From Nitratidesulfovibrio sp. SRB-5 (GTDB lineage: Bacteria > Desulfobacterota > Desulfovibrionia > Desulfovibrionales > Desulfovibrionaceae), in NCBI RefSeq assembly GCF_019931275.1, contig NZ_JAIOTY010000001.1, positions 496,001-560,000 on the forward strand: a stretch of DNA of 64,000 nt, in the 5' to 3' direction. The position numbers were made by a program, and so were the translations under genes. The notes beneath the pieces are model-generated. The model worked only from the letters and a program-made list of their open reading frames with translations. It searched no databases and had not been told where the DNA came from. Shown in pieces: positions 43,301 to 52,191 of this stretch (within the stretch, counting starts at the first letter, position 1; every line of letters begins with the position of its first letter).

Positions 43301-43805
43301 CGGCGTGAAGACGGTCCAAACGGAAGGGGCGGAACAGTCCGATAGGGCGGCTGGAGCGGGTGGAACGGAGATGGCGGCTGGAACGGAGATGGCGGACGAG
43401 GGGGCAAGGGCGGAAACCCGCTACCAGCGCGGGCTGCGGGTGCTGTCACAGGTGGACGGCACGGCGGGCGAGCAGGTGGTGGCGAAGCTGGCGGAATTCG
43501 CGCCGGATTTCGCGCGGCTGCTGGTGGAATTTCCCTTTGGCGACGTGTATGCGCGGCCCCTGCTTGGCCTGCGCGAGCGCGAGATCGCCACCATCGCCGC
43601 GCTGACGGCCATGGGCACGGCGCGCCCCCAACTGGAGGTGCACATAGCCGCCGGGCTGCACGTGGGCCTTGCCCGCGAGGAGATCATGGAGGTTATCATG
43701 CAGATGGCGGTGTACGCGGGCTTTCCCGCCGCACTCAACGGCATTGCCGCCGCGCGCGAGGTGTTCGGGCGGCATGACGCGGCACGGGAGGGGGGCGGGG
43801 CGTAG
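43293..43805 (+). CDS. Carboxymuconolactone decarboxylase (CMD) family protein
   Basis: A 170-residue protein with the all-helical CMD domain: FPFGDVYARPLLGLREREIATIAAL and EVHIAAGLHVGLAREEIMEVIMQMAVYAGFPAALNG. The CxxC of the AhpD branch is absent, so it fits the gamma-carboxymuconolactone decarboxylase branch. The first 40 residues include an 18-bp duplication coding GTEMAAGTEMAD. AGGAGG lies inside the end of the MerR gene; the overlap ties it to that regulator. Substrate is unknown; a ring-cleavage or quinone-related metabolite is a guess. Confidence 0.87.
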   Translation: MHDGVKTVQTEGAEQSDRAAGAGGTEMAAGTEMADEGARAETRYQRGLRVLSQVDGTAGEQVVAKLAEFAPDFARLLVEFPFGDVYARPLLGLREREIATIAALTAMGTARPQLEVHIAAGLHVGLAREEIMEVIMQMAVYAGFPAALNGIAAAREVFGRHDAAREGGGA

Positions 43806-43976
43806 AAGGGGGCGGTGTGATTCGGCCGGACAGGTCGGGATTGGCGCAGCCCCGCACCAGCCCCCGCGACGGAAGCCCGTCGCGGGATACCGGGAAAAAA
43901 ACAATCAGGGCAGACGGCAAGAATCCGTAATGGGCCCGTGCCGACCTCTTCACGTCGGCGCGTGCAGAGCCCGTAG

Positions 43977-44513
43977 CTACCGTGGCCAGGCCAGCAGCAC
44001 GTCCTCGCGGCGCAGGGGCAGATCCAGCGCATCTTCCGATGCACCGGGAATGTTCGCGTCGGACAGTCCGGCCACAAAGCCCGGTGGCAGCGCCCACACC
44101 CCGATGGCCGGACCGCCGTCCATGCGGATGGCCAGCGCCACGGCATCATCGTTCAGGCCCAGGATGCGCGCGGGCCTGCGGCACCACGGTAGCCGGGCAA
44201 CGGCGGGCAGGGGCGGCGCACCCTTCGGTCGCTTGGGCATGCACGGCTCGCCGCGCAGGCGAAAGGACAGCAGCACGCTGGTCCAGTCCCCTTCGCTGCC
44301 ATCGGCGCGGGCGGGCGTCAGCGCGTCGTCCTGCCGGGCGAACAGCCGGAACATCTCCACCCGTGCCCGGTGGTAGGTATCCGTGCGGCGGCAGCGCACC
44401 CCGCTGCGGTGGATGGCGAAACAGGTTTCGTTGATGGCAAGCAGACGGCGGGTTCCCGTGCAGGTGACGCCGGGAATGGTGACCATGGAATCGGCAAGTA
44501 ACTGGAACGGCAT
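43977..44513 (-). CDS. Protein of unknown function
   Basis: A 178-residue soluble protein beginning MPFQLLADSMVTIPGVTCTG. The start ATG 44513 has AGGAGG seven bases upstream. Four Cys are scattered (TCTGTRR, ETCFAIH, VRCRRTD, LPWCRR), with an Arg/Pro-rich middle and LGLNDDAVALAIRMDGGPAIGVWALPPGF near the end. I recognise no family. A perfect inverted repeat (44531-44555) stands four bases before the ribosome site and probably controls the gene. Upstream sequence is A/T-rich for this window. Confidence 0.65.
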   Translation of the reverse strand: MPFQLLADSMVTIPGVTCTGTRRLLAINETCFAIHRSGVRCRRTDTYHRARVEMFRLFARQDDALTPARADGSEGDWTSVLLSFRLRGEPCMPKRPKGAPPLPAVARLPWCRRPARILGLNDDAVALAIRMDGGPAIGVWALPPGFVAGLSDANIPGASEDALDLPLRREDVLLAWPR

Positions 44514-44530
44514 GTCGGTTCCTCCTGCTG

Positions 44531-44555
44531 ATAGCCTACTTTCCCGGTAGGCTAT
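44531..44555. promoter_or_regulatory. Perfect 9-bp inverted repeat before a ribosome site
   Basis: ATAGCCTAC (44531-44539) and GTAGGCTAT (44547-44555) are exact complements around a 7-base loop. The repeat lies 4-5 bases upstream of the AGGAGG of the minus-strand gene starting at 44513. It could be an operator dyad or, in the mRNA, a hairpin beside the ribosome site. Confidence 0.65.
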
Positions 44556-44669
44556 TCGGAGGCGGAAGGCAAGAAAAATCGGACGAAAATCATTACAGTA
44601 TGATTCGTTCCAATATGCGTTGTTCCAGCATGTATTGGTATGGATTACGTATCCAGCTGAAAAGAAATG

Positions 44670-44718
44670 GAAACGCAACGGGTTCCGCGCCATGTACGCG
44701 CGGAACCCGTTGCGTTTC
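44670..44718 (-). terminator. Perfect 21-bp hairpin
   Basis: Arms 44670-44690 and 44698-44718 are exactly complementary over 21 bases around a 7-base loop (CATGTAC). On the minus strand it is followed by the T-rich CATTTCTTTTC, so it probably terminates the VOC-family transcript. It lies 47 bases after that gene's stop. Confidence 0.75.
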
Positions 44719-44764
44719 GGAATGGGAAAAGGGTGGGAGAAGGCGATACGGCACGCAGCCGCCA

Positions 44765-45187
44765 TCAGCCGAGAACGATTCGCCCGGCCTCGTCCAGTTG
44801 CAGCGAGGGCACGTGGGCCACTTCCCACGGGTGGCCATCCGGGTCGGCGAAGTAGCCGGTGTAGCCCCACGGCTTGTCGCGCGGGGCATCCAGCACCGTG
44901 CCGCCCGCCGCCACGGCCTCGGCCATCAGCGCATCCACCATGGCCCGCTCGGCCACGTTGTGGGCCAGGGTAATGCCCCCCGGCGCGGGGCTGGCCCCGG
45001 CCATGCCGCAGTCTTGCAGCAGTTCCTCGCGCGGGTACAGGGCCACGGCCAGTTCGCCCACCTGGAAGAACACGATCTTGTCGCAATCCGGGTAGGCGGG
45101 CTTCCAGCCCAGGGCCTCGTAAAAGGCCCGGCTGCGGGCAAGGTCGGCCACGCCAAGGGTCAGCAGGCAGATGCGGGGGATGGGCAT
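44765..45187 (-). CDS. VOC-superfamily (glyoxalase-like) protein
   Basis: A 140-residue protein with two beta-alpha-beta-beta-beta modules: LLTLGVADLARSRAFYEALGW and FQVGELAVALYP, then GYTGYFADPDGHPWEVAHVPS at the end. The C-terminal DPDGHPWE Glu is the usual metal ligand of the fold. Members range from glyoxalase I to antibiotic-binding proteins; nothing here fixes the substrate. AAAGGAGG precedes ATG 45187. It is a single-gene unit with a hairpin terminator. Confidence 0.9.
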   Translation of the reverse strand: MPIPRICLLTLGVADLARSRAFYEALGWKPAYPDCDKIVFFQVGELAVALYPREELLQDCGMAGASPAPGGITLAHNVAERAMVDALMAEAVAAGGTVLDAPRDKPWGYTGYFADPDGHPWEVAHVPSLQLDEAGRIVLG

Positions 45188-45318
45188 GGGGCCTCCTTTG
45201 GCGGTTCGCGCCGGATGGGGAAAGGGGTGCAGGACAATCTACCCCCATGCGCCGCCCGGGTACAGCGGGGTGCGCGGCCCGGGACGGACTGCACGGGATG
45301 CCCCCGCCCGGTCCGCCG

Positions 45319-46272
45319 TTATTTCCGCCCCACCATCTCCTCGTCGGGCATGGGTTTGGCCGAGCGCTGCTGCACGATCTTGGAGCCGGGCGGCACGTCG
45401 TGGGTCACCCACACGTTGCCGCCGATCATGGAGCCCGTGCCGATGGTCACCCGGCCAAGGATGGTGGCCCCGGCGTACACCGTGACGTTGTCTTCCAGGA
45501 TGGGGTGGCGCGGGTTGCCCTTGATCAGCACGCCGTCGCCGTCCTTGGGGAAGGACAGCGCGCCCAGGGTCACCCCCTGGTAGATGCGGCAGCCGCGCCC
45601 GATGATGCACGTTTCGCCGATGACCACGCCGGTGCCGTGGTCGATGAAGAATTCCTCGCCGATGCGCGCGCCGGGGTGAATGTCGATACCCGTGCGCGAG
45701 TGGGCCATTTCGCTGATGATGCGCGGGATCAGCGGCACCTCCATGCGGTACAGTTCGTGCGCGATGCGGTGGTTGATCATGGCCGCGATGGACGGGTAGC
45801 AGAACACCGTTTCGCCGGGGCTTTTGGCGGCGGGGTCGCCTTCGTAGGCGGCCTTCACGTCGCTGGCCAGCATGCGGCGGATTTCCGGCAGCCGTTGCAG
45901 GAACTGGATGGCCTTGTCGCGCGAGTGCAGTTCGCAGCTGCCGCATTCACGGGCGAAGTCGGCACAGGTGAAACACGCCCCACGACGGATCTGCTCGGAC
46001 AGGATGCGGTAGATGGAATCGAGATTGGCGGCCAGATGGTAGCGCATCGATTCCATATGTACGGTGGCCGCGCCGAAAAAGCCGGGCAGCAGCGCGGCAC
46101 GCAGGCGGCTGACCATTTCGGCCAGCGCTTCCAGCGAGGGCATGGGCGCGTCGTGCAGCGAGCGGTGGTAGACCGCTTCGTACGATTCCGGCGCGCACAT
46201 CTCGTCCACGATGCGTTCCAGTTCGGGCATGCCTTGCAGCGAGCGGGCGTCGAGGTCGTCGAGTTTCTTCAT
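45319..46272 (-). CDS. epsC: Serine O-acetyltransferase (EpsC type)
   Basis: A 317-residue enzyme that acetylates serine with acetyl-CoA, the first step of cysteine synthesis. The N-terminal helical domain is long, with four Cys (GACFTCADFARECGSC). The C-terminal left-handed beta-helix has hexapeptide repeats: HSRTGIDIHPGARIGEEFFIDHGTGVVIGETCIIG with the catalytic His, then GNPRHPILEDNVTVYAGATILG. The extra N-terminal length matches the EpsC/NifP subgroup. It is in line with cysK, nifS and nifU on the same strand, about 220 bases after cysK; it may be transcribed from its own promoter (TACAAT at 46426-46431 on the minus strand is a possible -10). Confidence 0.92.
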   Translation of the reverse strand: MKKLDDLDARSLQGMPELERIVDEMCAPESYEAVYHRSLHDAPMPSLEALAEMVSRLRAALLPGFFGAATVHMESMRYHLAANLDSIYRILSEQIRRGACFTCADFARECGSCELHSRDKAIQFLQRLPEIRRMLASDVKAAYEGDPAAKSPGETVFCYPSIAAMINHRIAHELYRMEVPLIPRIISEMAHSRTGIDIHPGARIGEEFFIDHGTGVVIGETCIIGRGCRIYQGVTLGALSFPKDGDGVLIKGNPRHPILEDNVTVYAGATILGRVTIGTGSMIGGNVWVTHDVPPGSKIVQQRSAKPMPDEEMVGRK

Positions 46273-46493
46273 GCGCGTGCGATCCGTCGGGGTTTGGAGG
46301 GTGATGAGGAAAATCGTAGCCTGTGCATGTGCCTGGTACGGGGGGCGTTCCGTATCAAGGGGAGCGTGCGGCAGCCGTTACACGAGCAGCGCGAGTGTTA
46401 CGGATGGCGACCGCAGCGCGCTCTTATTGTACGTGACCCGATGCCGCAGCTTCATCTGACGAAGCCGGAGGGCGAAAGGCGCATCAGGCGGGG

Positions 46494-47426
46494 CTAGTCG
46501 GGCATTTCGGTAAACAGCGGGGTCGAAAGATACCGCTCGCCGGTATCGCACACCACGAACACCACGCGCTTGCCCGCCATTTCCGGGCGGCGCGCCACGG
46601 CCATGGCGGCAAAGGCGTTGGCCCCGGACGAGACGCCGCACAGGATGCCTTCCTCGCGCAGCAGCCGCCGTGCCGTGGCCAGGGCATCCTTGCCGGGCAC
46701 GCGGATGATCTCGTCGTAGACCTTGGTGTCCAGCACCGGGGGCACGAAGCCCGCGCCAATGCCCTGGATGGGGTGCGGGCCGGGCGCGCCGCCCGACAGC
46801 ACGGGCGATTCGTCCGGTTCCACGGCAACGATCCTGATGGCCGGGTTCAGCTCGCGCAGCCGCCTGCCGGTGCCGCTGATGGTGCCGCCTGTGCCCACGC
46901 CCGCCACGAAGGCGTCCACCTTGCCATCGGTGTCGGCCCAGATTTCCTCCGCCGTGGTCTTGCGGTGCACCAGCGGGTTGTCCGGGTTCACGAACTGGCC
47001 CAGCATCACCGCGCCGGGCGTTTCGGCCACGATGCGCTCGGCTTCCTCTATGGCGCCCCGCATGCCCTTGGAGGCCGGGGTCAGCACCAGCCGTGCGCCA
47101 AAGCCGCGCAGCAGCGCCTTGCGCTCGTTGCTCATGCTTTCGGGCATGGTCAGCACAAGGGTAAGGCCGCGCACCGCCGCCACGAAGGCCAGCCCCACGC
47201 CGGTGTTGCCGCTGGTGGGTTCCACCAGCAGGCCGCCGGGGGCCAGTTCGCCGCGCTCCATGGCCCCGTCGATCATGGCCAGGGCAATGCGGTCCTTCAC
47301 CGAGGCGCAGGGGTTGTTGAATTCCAGCTTCGCCACCACCTCGGTCGCGCAGCCTTCGCTGACGCGGTTCAGGCGCACCAGGGGGGTGCGGCCTACCAGT
47401 TCCGTCATGTCGCGGGCGATCTTCAT
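46494..47426 (-). CDS. cysK: Cysteine synthase (O-acetylserine sulfhydrylase)
   Basis: A 310-residue PLP enzyme that makes cysteine from O-acetylserine and sulfide. The Lys Schiff-base motif is [11 protein letters not shown], the PLP phosphate loop is [14 protein letters not shown], the substrate loop is EPTSGNTG, and the PLP N1 contact is SSGAN. AGGAGG precedes ATG 47426. Together with epsC downstream and nifS upstream it forms a cysteine-supply and sulfur-transfer cluster. A hairpin at 47503-47525 separates it from nifS. Confidence 0.95.
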   Translation of the reverse strand: MKIARDMTELVGRTPLVRLNRVSEGCATEVVAKLEFNNPCASVKDRIALAMIDGAMERGELAPGGLLVEPTSGNTGVGLAFVAAVRGLTLVLTMPESMSNERKALLRGFGARLVLTPASKGMRGAIEEAERIVAETPGAVMLGQFVNPDNPLVHRKTTAEEIWADTDGKVDAFVAGVGTGGTISGTGRRLRELNPAIRIVAVEPDESPVLSGGAPGPHPIQGIGAGFVPPVLDTKVYDEIIRVPGKDALATARRLLREEGILCGVSSGANAFAAMAVARRPEMAGKRVVFVVCDTGERYLSTPLFTEMPD

Positions 47427-47502
47427 GCGAGCCTCCTGAGAGTGTCCGGCGCGGATGGCCGTGGACGCGGGGTGCGGTGTCGCGCCCTGTCGGTTGCGAA
47501 AC

Positions 47503-47525
47503 GGGGGAAGGTTGCGCCTTCCCCC
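47503..47525 (-). terminator. Hairpin between nifS and cysK
   Basis: GGGGGAAGG and CCTTCCCCC around TTGCG make a 9-bp perfect stem about 100 bases after the nifS stop on the minus strand. Only a weak T run follows, so attenuation or processing is as likely as termination. Confidence 0.5.
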
Positions 47526-47625
47526 GGAATGTTCGTTGGCCCTGGCCTGAAGTATGGCGATGTTCCCGGATGCCACAAACGCCCCCGCGCGTACAGGGGT
47601 GAGGATGGCGAACGGGATCACCCCG

Positions 47626-48840
47626 TCACGAACCGCAGCCCTGGCAGCCGCGGTCAGGCTTGCACAGCGCCGCCTCCGCCTCGCTTCCGGCGCGGAAGGG
47701 CGACATCTCGCGCAGGCGGGCGATGACGCGCGGCAGTTCGCGCACCACGTGGTCCACCTCTTCCTGCGTGTTGAAGCGCGAGAGGCTGAAGCGGATGGAG
47801 CCGTGCGCGTACGTGAACGGCACGCCCATGGCCCGCAGCACGTGCGAGGGTTCCAGACTGCCCGAGGTGCAGGCCGAACCGGAGCTGGCGCATACCCCCA
47901 GCTGGTCGAGCAGCAGCAGGATGGCCTCGCCCTCCACGTACTTGAACGAGATGTTGGTGGTGTTGGGCAGGCGGTTTGCCGGGTCGCCGTTGATGATGGC
48001 GTCTGGGATGGCGGCCAGCAGCCCCTGCTCCAGCCTGTCGCGCAGGGCGCGCACGCGGGTATTTTCTTCCGCCATGTTGGCGGCGGCAAGGTCGCAGGCC
48101 ATGCCCAGGCCGATGATGGCGGGCACGTTCTCGGTGCCGCCCCGGCGCCCGCGCTCCTGATGCCCGCCGCGCAGGAAGGGCCGGTAGGCCGCCCCGCGAC
48201 GCACGTACAGCGCGCCGATGCCCTTGGGGGCATGCAGCTTGTGGCCGGACAGCACCAGATAGTCCACGGGCAGCTCGCGCACGTCGATGGCCAGCTTGCC
48301 CACGGCCTGCACCGCGTCGGTGTGGAAGGGCACGCCGCGCTCCTTGCAGATGGCGGCGGCTTCGGCCACGGGGAAGATGGTGCCCGTCTCGTTGTTGGCG
48401 AACATGATGGATACGATGGCCGTGTCCTTGCGGATGGCCTCGCGCAGTTCGTCAAGGTCCATGCGGCCCTTGTCGTCCACGCCCAGCAGGGTCAGTTCGT
48501 ACCCGTTCTTTTCCAGGTGCTGTGACAGGCTGAGCACGGCGGGGTGCTCCACCCGGGTGGTGATGATGTGCTTCTTCTCGGGCTGGGCGGCCAGCGCGGC
48601 GCGGATGGCGGTGTTGTCGCCCTCGGTCCCGCACGAGGTGAACACGATCTCTTCCGGCGTGGCCCCGATGAGCCGGGCCACCTGTTCGCGCGCCTCGCGC
48701 ACGGCGCGGCCCACCTGCCCGCCAAAGGTGTGCATGGACGAGGGGTTGCCGTACAGTTCACCGAAATAGGGCAGCATGGCCGCAAGCACGGCCGGGTCCA
48801 CGCGGGTGGTGGCGTTGTTGTCGAAGTATACGGTGTTCAC
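47626..48840 (-). CDS. nifS: Cysteine desulfurase NifS
   Basis: A 404-residue class I PLP desulfurase supplying sulfur for Fe-S clusters. [12 protein letters not shown] opens the sequence, PLP Lys lies in [10 protein letters not shown] (about residue 204), and the mobile catalytic Cys is in [17 protein letters not shown]. The C-terminus is Cys-rich ([13 protein letters not shown]), an addition beyond the NifS core. The start is GTG 48840, overlapping the nifU stop by four bases with AAGGAGG upstream, so it is translationally coupled to nifU. Confidence 0.95.
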   Translation of the reverse strand: MNTVYFDNNATTRVDPAVLAAMLPYFGELYGNPSSMHTFGGQVGRAVREAREQVARLIGATPEEIVFTSCGTEGDNTAIRAALAAQPEKKHIITTRVEHPAVLSLSQHLEKNGYELTLLGVDDKGRMDLDELREAIRKDTAIVSIMFANNETGTIFPVAEAAAICKERGVPFHTDAVQAVGKLAIDVRELPVDYLVLSGHKLHAPKGIGALYVRRGAAYRPFLRGGHQERGRRGGTENVPAIIGLGMACDLAAANMAEENTRVRALRDRLEQGLLAAIPDAIINGDPANRLPNTTNISFKYVEGEAILLLLDQLGVCASSGSACTSGSLEPSHVLRAMGVPFTYAHGSIRFSLSRFNTQEEVDHVVRELPRVIARLREMSPFRAGSEAEAALCKPDRGCQGCGS

Positions 48841-49682
48841 GCTGCCGCCTCCTTGACCACGATGTTCTCGTCCACATGGTCGCGCAGGGTCTTTTCCACA
48901 AAGCCTTCCAGCGTCAGGCGGCTGGAGGGACAGCTGGTGCACATGCCGCGCAGGGCCACGTAGACGGTGGTGCCGTCCATGTCCACCAGTTCGATGTCGC
49001 CGCCGTCCTGTTGCAGGCGGGGGCGGATTTCGCCTTCCAGCACCTTCAGGACCAGTTGCATGCGCTGCACGTTGGTGAGCTTTTTCGGCGCTGCGGCCAG
49101 CGGGGTTTCGCACACCGGGGCCTTGCCCAGTTCCGCGTCCAGCAGCTTTTGCAGTTCGCCCACGCATTCGCCGCAGCCGCCGCCGGCCTTGGTGTAGTGG
49201 GTGATTTCCTCCACGGTCTTCAGGCCGTTTTCGCGGATGGCGCGCACGATCTGCTCGTCGGTCACGCCAAAGCACTTGCAGACCAGCTGGCCCTCGTGGC
49301 TGTGTTCCACGGCGGGTTCACCGCGCCAGTTGCGGATGGCGGCCTCCAGCGCTTCCTGCCCCATGACCGAGCAGTGCATCTTTTCCTTGGGCAGGCCGCC
49401 CAGAAATTCGGCGATGTCGCGGTTGGTCACCTTCAGGGCTTCTTCCACCGTCATGCCCTTGATAAGTTCGGTCAGGGCCGAACTGGAAGCGATGGCGCTG
49501 GCGCAGCCGAAGGTCTGGAATTTGGCGTCCACGATGCGGTCGCCGTCGATCTTGAGATAGAGCTTGAGGGCGTCGCCGCAGGCAAGGCTGCCGACCTCGC
49601 CGATGGCATTGGCGTCGTCAAGGGAGCCCACGTTGCGCGGGTTCAGGAAGTGCTCTCGCACCTTGTCGGTATACTCCCACAT
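48837..49682 (-). CDS. nifU: Fe-S cluster scaffold protein NifU (three-domain)
   Basis: A 281-residue full-length NifU. The IscU-like domain has Cys35, Cys60 and Cys104 (SLACGD, FGCAS, MHCSV). The central BFD-type ferredoxin domain has VCKCFG and GGCGECVG and holds a permanent [2Fe-2S] cluster. The C-terminal Nfu domain has the CxxC of GMCTSCPSS. It assembles clusters from NifS sulfur. GGAGG lies close before ATG 49682; a longer frame exists but lacks homology. No nitrogenase genes are in view, so a housekeeping role, as in other sulfate reducers, is likely. Confidence 0.95.
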   Translation of the reverse strand: MWEYTDKVREHFLNPRNVGSLDDANAIGEVGSLACGDALKLYLKIDGDRIVDAKFQTFGCASAIASSSALTELIKGMTVEEALKVTNRDIAEFLGGLPKEKMHCSVMGQEALEAAIRNWRGEPAVEHSHEGQLVCKCFGVTDEQIVRAIRENGLKTVEEITHYTKAGGGCGECVGELQKLLDAELGKAPVCETPLAAAPKKLTNVQRMQLVLKVLEGEIRPRLQQDGGDIELVDMDGTTVYVALRGMCTSCPSSRLTLEGFVEKTLRDHVDENIVVKEAAA

Positions 49683-49715
49683 GTTGCTGTTCCTCCGGAG
49701 GGCGTTAGCGCGGTC

Positions 49716-49755
49716 GGCTGAGCACTGGCAGAGCATCGGGCTGAGCACTTGGCAG
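49716..49755. repeat. Direct repeats in the nifU leader
   Basis: GGCTGAGCACTGGCAG (49716-49731) and GGCTGAGCACTTGGCAG (49739-49755), 23 bp apart, lie 34-73 bases upstream of the nifU start. They could be a regulator site or a slippage duplication. Confidence 0.7.
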
Positions 49756-49890
49756 GGCGCGGCGCGTCATTACCGGGCATATAACAACGCACGTCCGGGC
49801 GGGGAAGGGGCGGAGCGGATTTTTTCGGTCGGGATTGTGTGATCGAACAGGGAAAGGAGGCAGGGCGGGGCGTGCCGGCACGGGAAAGGG

Positions 49891-50880
49891 CTACACCACG
49901 TTGGCGCCGGAAAGTATCATCACGAACCGCTTGAAGATGTCGAGGTCGATCTGTTCGCGCATCTCGTTCATCATCAGGCGCAGCACCTGGAAGGCGTTCA
50001 TGGCCGGGGCGTAGGGGCGGTTGGACGTGAGCGCGTCGTAGATGTCGGCAATGGTGATGGCCCGCACCGGCAGGGGGATTTCGCCGCTGGAAAGGCCGCA
50101 GGGGTAGCCGGTGCCGTCCAGTTTCTCGTGGTGGAACAGTATGCAGTTGATGGCGTCCTGCGACAGGGGCATCAGCGTGCACGCACCCACGCCGAACACC
50201 GGGTGGCGGTTGACCTCGATGCGCTCGTCCAGCGACAGCGCGCCCGGCTTGGCCAGGATGTCCGGGTTCACGAAGGTCTTGCCGATGTCGTGCAGCATGG
50301 CCCCCAGGCCGAACTGCACCAGGCTTTCCTCGTCAAAGCCGTAGCTTTGCAGGATGGCCTGCGAATACACGAAGACGTGCAGCGAGTGGGAATAGGTGTG
50401 GTAGTCGTGCGCCACCAGCGAGGCCACGGTCTTCAGCGAATTTTCCAGCGTCAGGAAGCTGATGCCCTCTGTGACCAGGGCCAGGATGCGGTCGAAGGTG
50501 GCGCGCTTCAGGCTGCGGGGCAGCTTGCGTTCGAACACCTCCTGCACGATTTCGGTGGAGGTGGCGTAGAACAGGCGCGCCCGCTCGGGCAGGGGGATGG
50601 TTTCGTCGGAAAGGATGCGCCCCAGGTACAGTTCGCGGTGTTCGCGGTACAGGGGGTGCTGCGCACGATGCACGTAGATGTGCTCCACCCCGTGCGCGCG
50701 CAGTTGCAGGCGATGGCGCGGCGTGAACTGTTCGCCTTCGTGGGCGTAGAGGACAAACCCCTTCTCCTGCCTGATGTACACGCCGAAAGAGCCCGACATG
50801 TCGGGCAAAAGCATCGTGGTGGGCACCGCGAAGAATTCCGAGGGGTCCTGTTGCGCAGCCGATGCCTGTGTCATTTCCAA
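49891..50880 (-). CDS. HD-GYP domain protein (c-di-GMP phosphodiesterase), paralogue 1
   Basis: A 329-residue soluble protein. The N-terminal part (FGVYIRQEKGFVLYAHEGE, then RAHGVEHIYVHR) resembles small input domains of HD-GYP proteins. The catalytic domain has HDIGK (about residue 196), HPVFG and HHEKLDGTGYP, all canonical for c-di-GMP hydrolysis. The start is ambiguous: TTG 50880 has AGGA at proper spacing, ATG 50874 lies two codons later. The sequence is closely related to its upstream neighbour at 51175, so the pair arose by tandem duplication. Confidence 0.92.
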   Translation of the reverse strand: MEMTQASAAQQDPSEFFAVPTTMLLPDMSGSFGVYIRQEKGFVLYAHEGEQFTPRHRLQLRAHGVEHIYVHRAQHPLYREHRELYLGRILSDETIPLPERARLFYATSTEIVQEVFERKLPRSLKRATFDRILALVTEGISFLTLENSLKTVASLVAHDYHTYSHSLHVFVYSQAILQSYGFDEESLVQFGLGAMLHDIGKTFVNPDILAKPGALSLDERIEVNRHPVFGVGACTLMPLSQDAINCILFHHEKLDGTGYPCGLSSGEIPLPVRAITIADIYDALTSNRPYAPAMNAFQVLRLMMNEMREQIDLDIFKRFVMILSGANVV

Positions 50881-51174
50881 GGATTTCCTGGATGTTGCAG
50901 TGGTGCCGGGCCGTTATGGGCGCACCTCTCCCCTCGTAAAGGCATGACGGAAAGCACAAGCATTGTCAACTTTTTCTAGACTTTCTCTTTAAGTGTATGG
51001 GGCGGGTGGGGCTGACGGGGCATTTTGCCGCCCGGAGAAGCCCCGGAGCGTGCGCAAACGCGCGCATGCGGGGGCCGATTTGGCCGTATGGCCGGTATGG
51101 CGCGGTCAGCCCGGCCTGCACCAGGCCGGATTGTTTGCCCCGGCCCGATCAGCCCACCGGATCAACCCGCCGGG
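50881..51174. other. Spacer between the HD-GYP paralogues
   Basis: 294 bp without a gene. An A/T-richer stretch lies at 50965-51000 (TTTTTCTAGACTTTCTCTTTAAG), probably the promoter zone of paralogue 1. The rest is GC-rich. Confidence 0.4.
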
Positions 51175-52191
51175 TCAGTCCATCTCGGCTCCGAAGCCGC
51201 CGTCCAGCATGGCCCCGGACAGCACCAGCACGAAGCGCCGGAACATTTCCATGTCCAGGGTGGATGCCATTTCCGAACGCATGCGGTTCAGCACCTCGAA
51301 GGCGGAGGTGGCCGCGGACGGCCCCCCGCGCGTGGAGGTGAGCGTGTCGAAGGTGTCGGCCACGGACAGGGCGCGCACCACGGGGGGAATCTGCTCGCCG
51401 GAAAGGCCCGTGGGGTAGCCGGAACCGTCCATGCGCTCGTGATGGAACAGGATGCAGTTGATGGCCTCTTGCGTCAGGGGCACCTGGGCGATGGTGGCCA
51501 CGCCCTGCGCGGGGTGGGTGCGGTACACGGCCTCTTCGTCCGGCAGCAGGCGGCCCGCGCGTTCGATGATGCTTTTCGGCACGCGGGTCATGCCCACGTC
51601 GTGCAGCAGGGTGCCTATGCCCACGCGGATCAGCGTCGCATCGTCCAGCCCAAGGGTTTGGGCCAGGGGCATTGTGTAGATGAGCACGTTGATGGAGTGG
51701 GTGTAGGTCTTGTAGTCGTGCGCGATGAATTCGCCAAGGGCCCGCAACGAGTCGGCGCTGGTCAGAAAGCGGATGGACTGGGTGACGAAGTAGTGCAGCC
51801 TGCGAAAGGTGTCGCTGTCCAGGGGCACGGGCATGCGCGCCTCGAAGGCGTCACGCAGGATTTCGGTGGATGCCCGGTAGAAGGTGCCCGCCCGTTCCGG
51901 CAGCGGAATGGACTCGTCCTGCAATATGGCGCCCAGGTTCTCTTCCACGTAGCGGGTGTAGTTTTCGCGCTGCTCAAGGCGCACGTAGACTTCGCGCACG
52001 CCGTTCTCGAACAGGTTGGTGCGATGTCGCTCGGTAAAGGCCTCACCCGCCGCGGCATACAACACCAGGGTGTTGCCCTGCCGCAGGTACACGCTGAACG
52101 ATCCAACGGCCTTGGGAAAGATCATCAGGGGCGATACAGGGAAGAAGCGCGGGTCGCCCGCCGGAGTATGTGAAGGAATGGTTTCTTTCAT
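51175..52191 (-). CDS. HD-GYP domain protein, paralogue 2, with altered HDxGK
   Basis: A 338-residue relative of the preceding gene, aligned from VGSFSVYLRQGNTLVLYAAAGE through LVLSGA near the C-terminus. HHERMDGSGYP is intact, but the HD motif reads LLHDVGMTRVP, with Met in place of the conserved Lys. The His-Asp pair remains, so metal binding may be kept while catalysis may be weakened or altered. It starts at ATG 52191 and is divergent from the chemoreceptor gene, sharing a regulatory region with it. Confidence 0.9.
   Translation of the reverse strand: MKETIPSHTPAGDPRFFPVSPLMIFPKAVGSFSVYLRQGNTLVLYAAAGEAFTERHRTNLFENGVREVYVRLEQRENYTRYVEENLGAILQDESIPLPERAGTFYRASTEILRDAFEARMPVPLDSDTFRRLHYFVTQSIRFLTSADSLRALGEFIAHDYKTYTHSINVLIYTMPLAQTLGLDDATLIRVGIGTLLHDVGMTRVPKSIIERAGRLLPDEEAVYRTHPAQGVATIAQVPLTQEAINCILFHHERMDGSGYPTGLSGEQIPPVVRALSVADTFDTLTSTRGGPSAATSAFEVLNRMRSEMASTLDMEMFRRFVLVLSGAMLDGGFGAEMD

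Noticed and set aside
48837-49682. Part of a nitrogen-fixation cluster
   Set aside because: No nifHDK or nifB in the window; neighbours are cysteine-synthesis genes, so a general Fe-S role is more likely.
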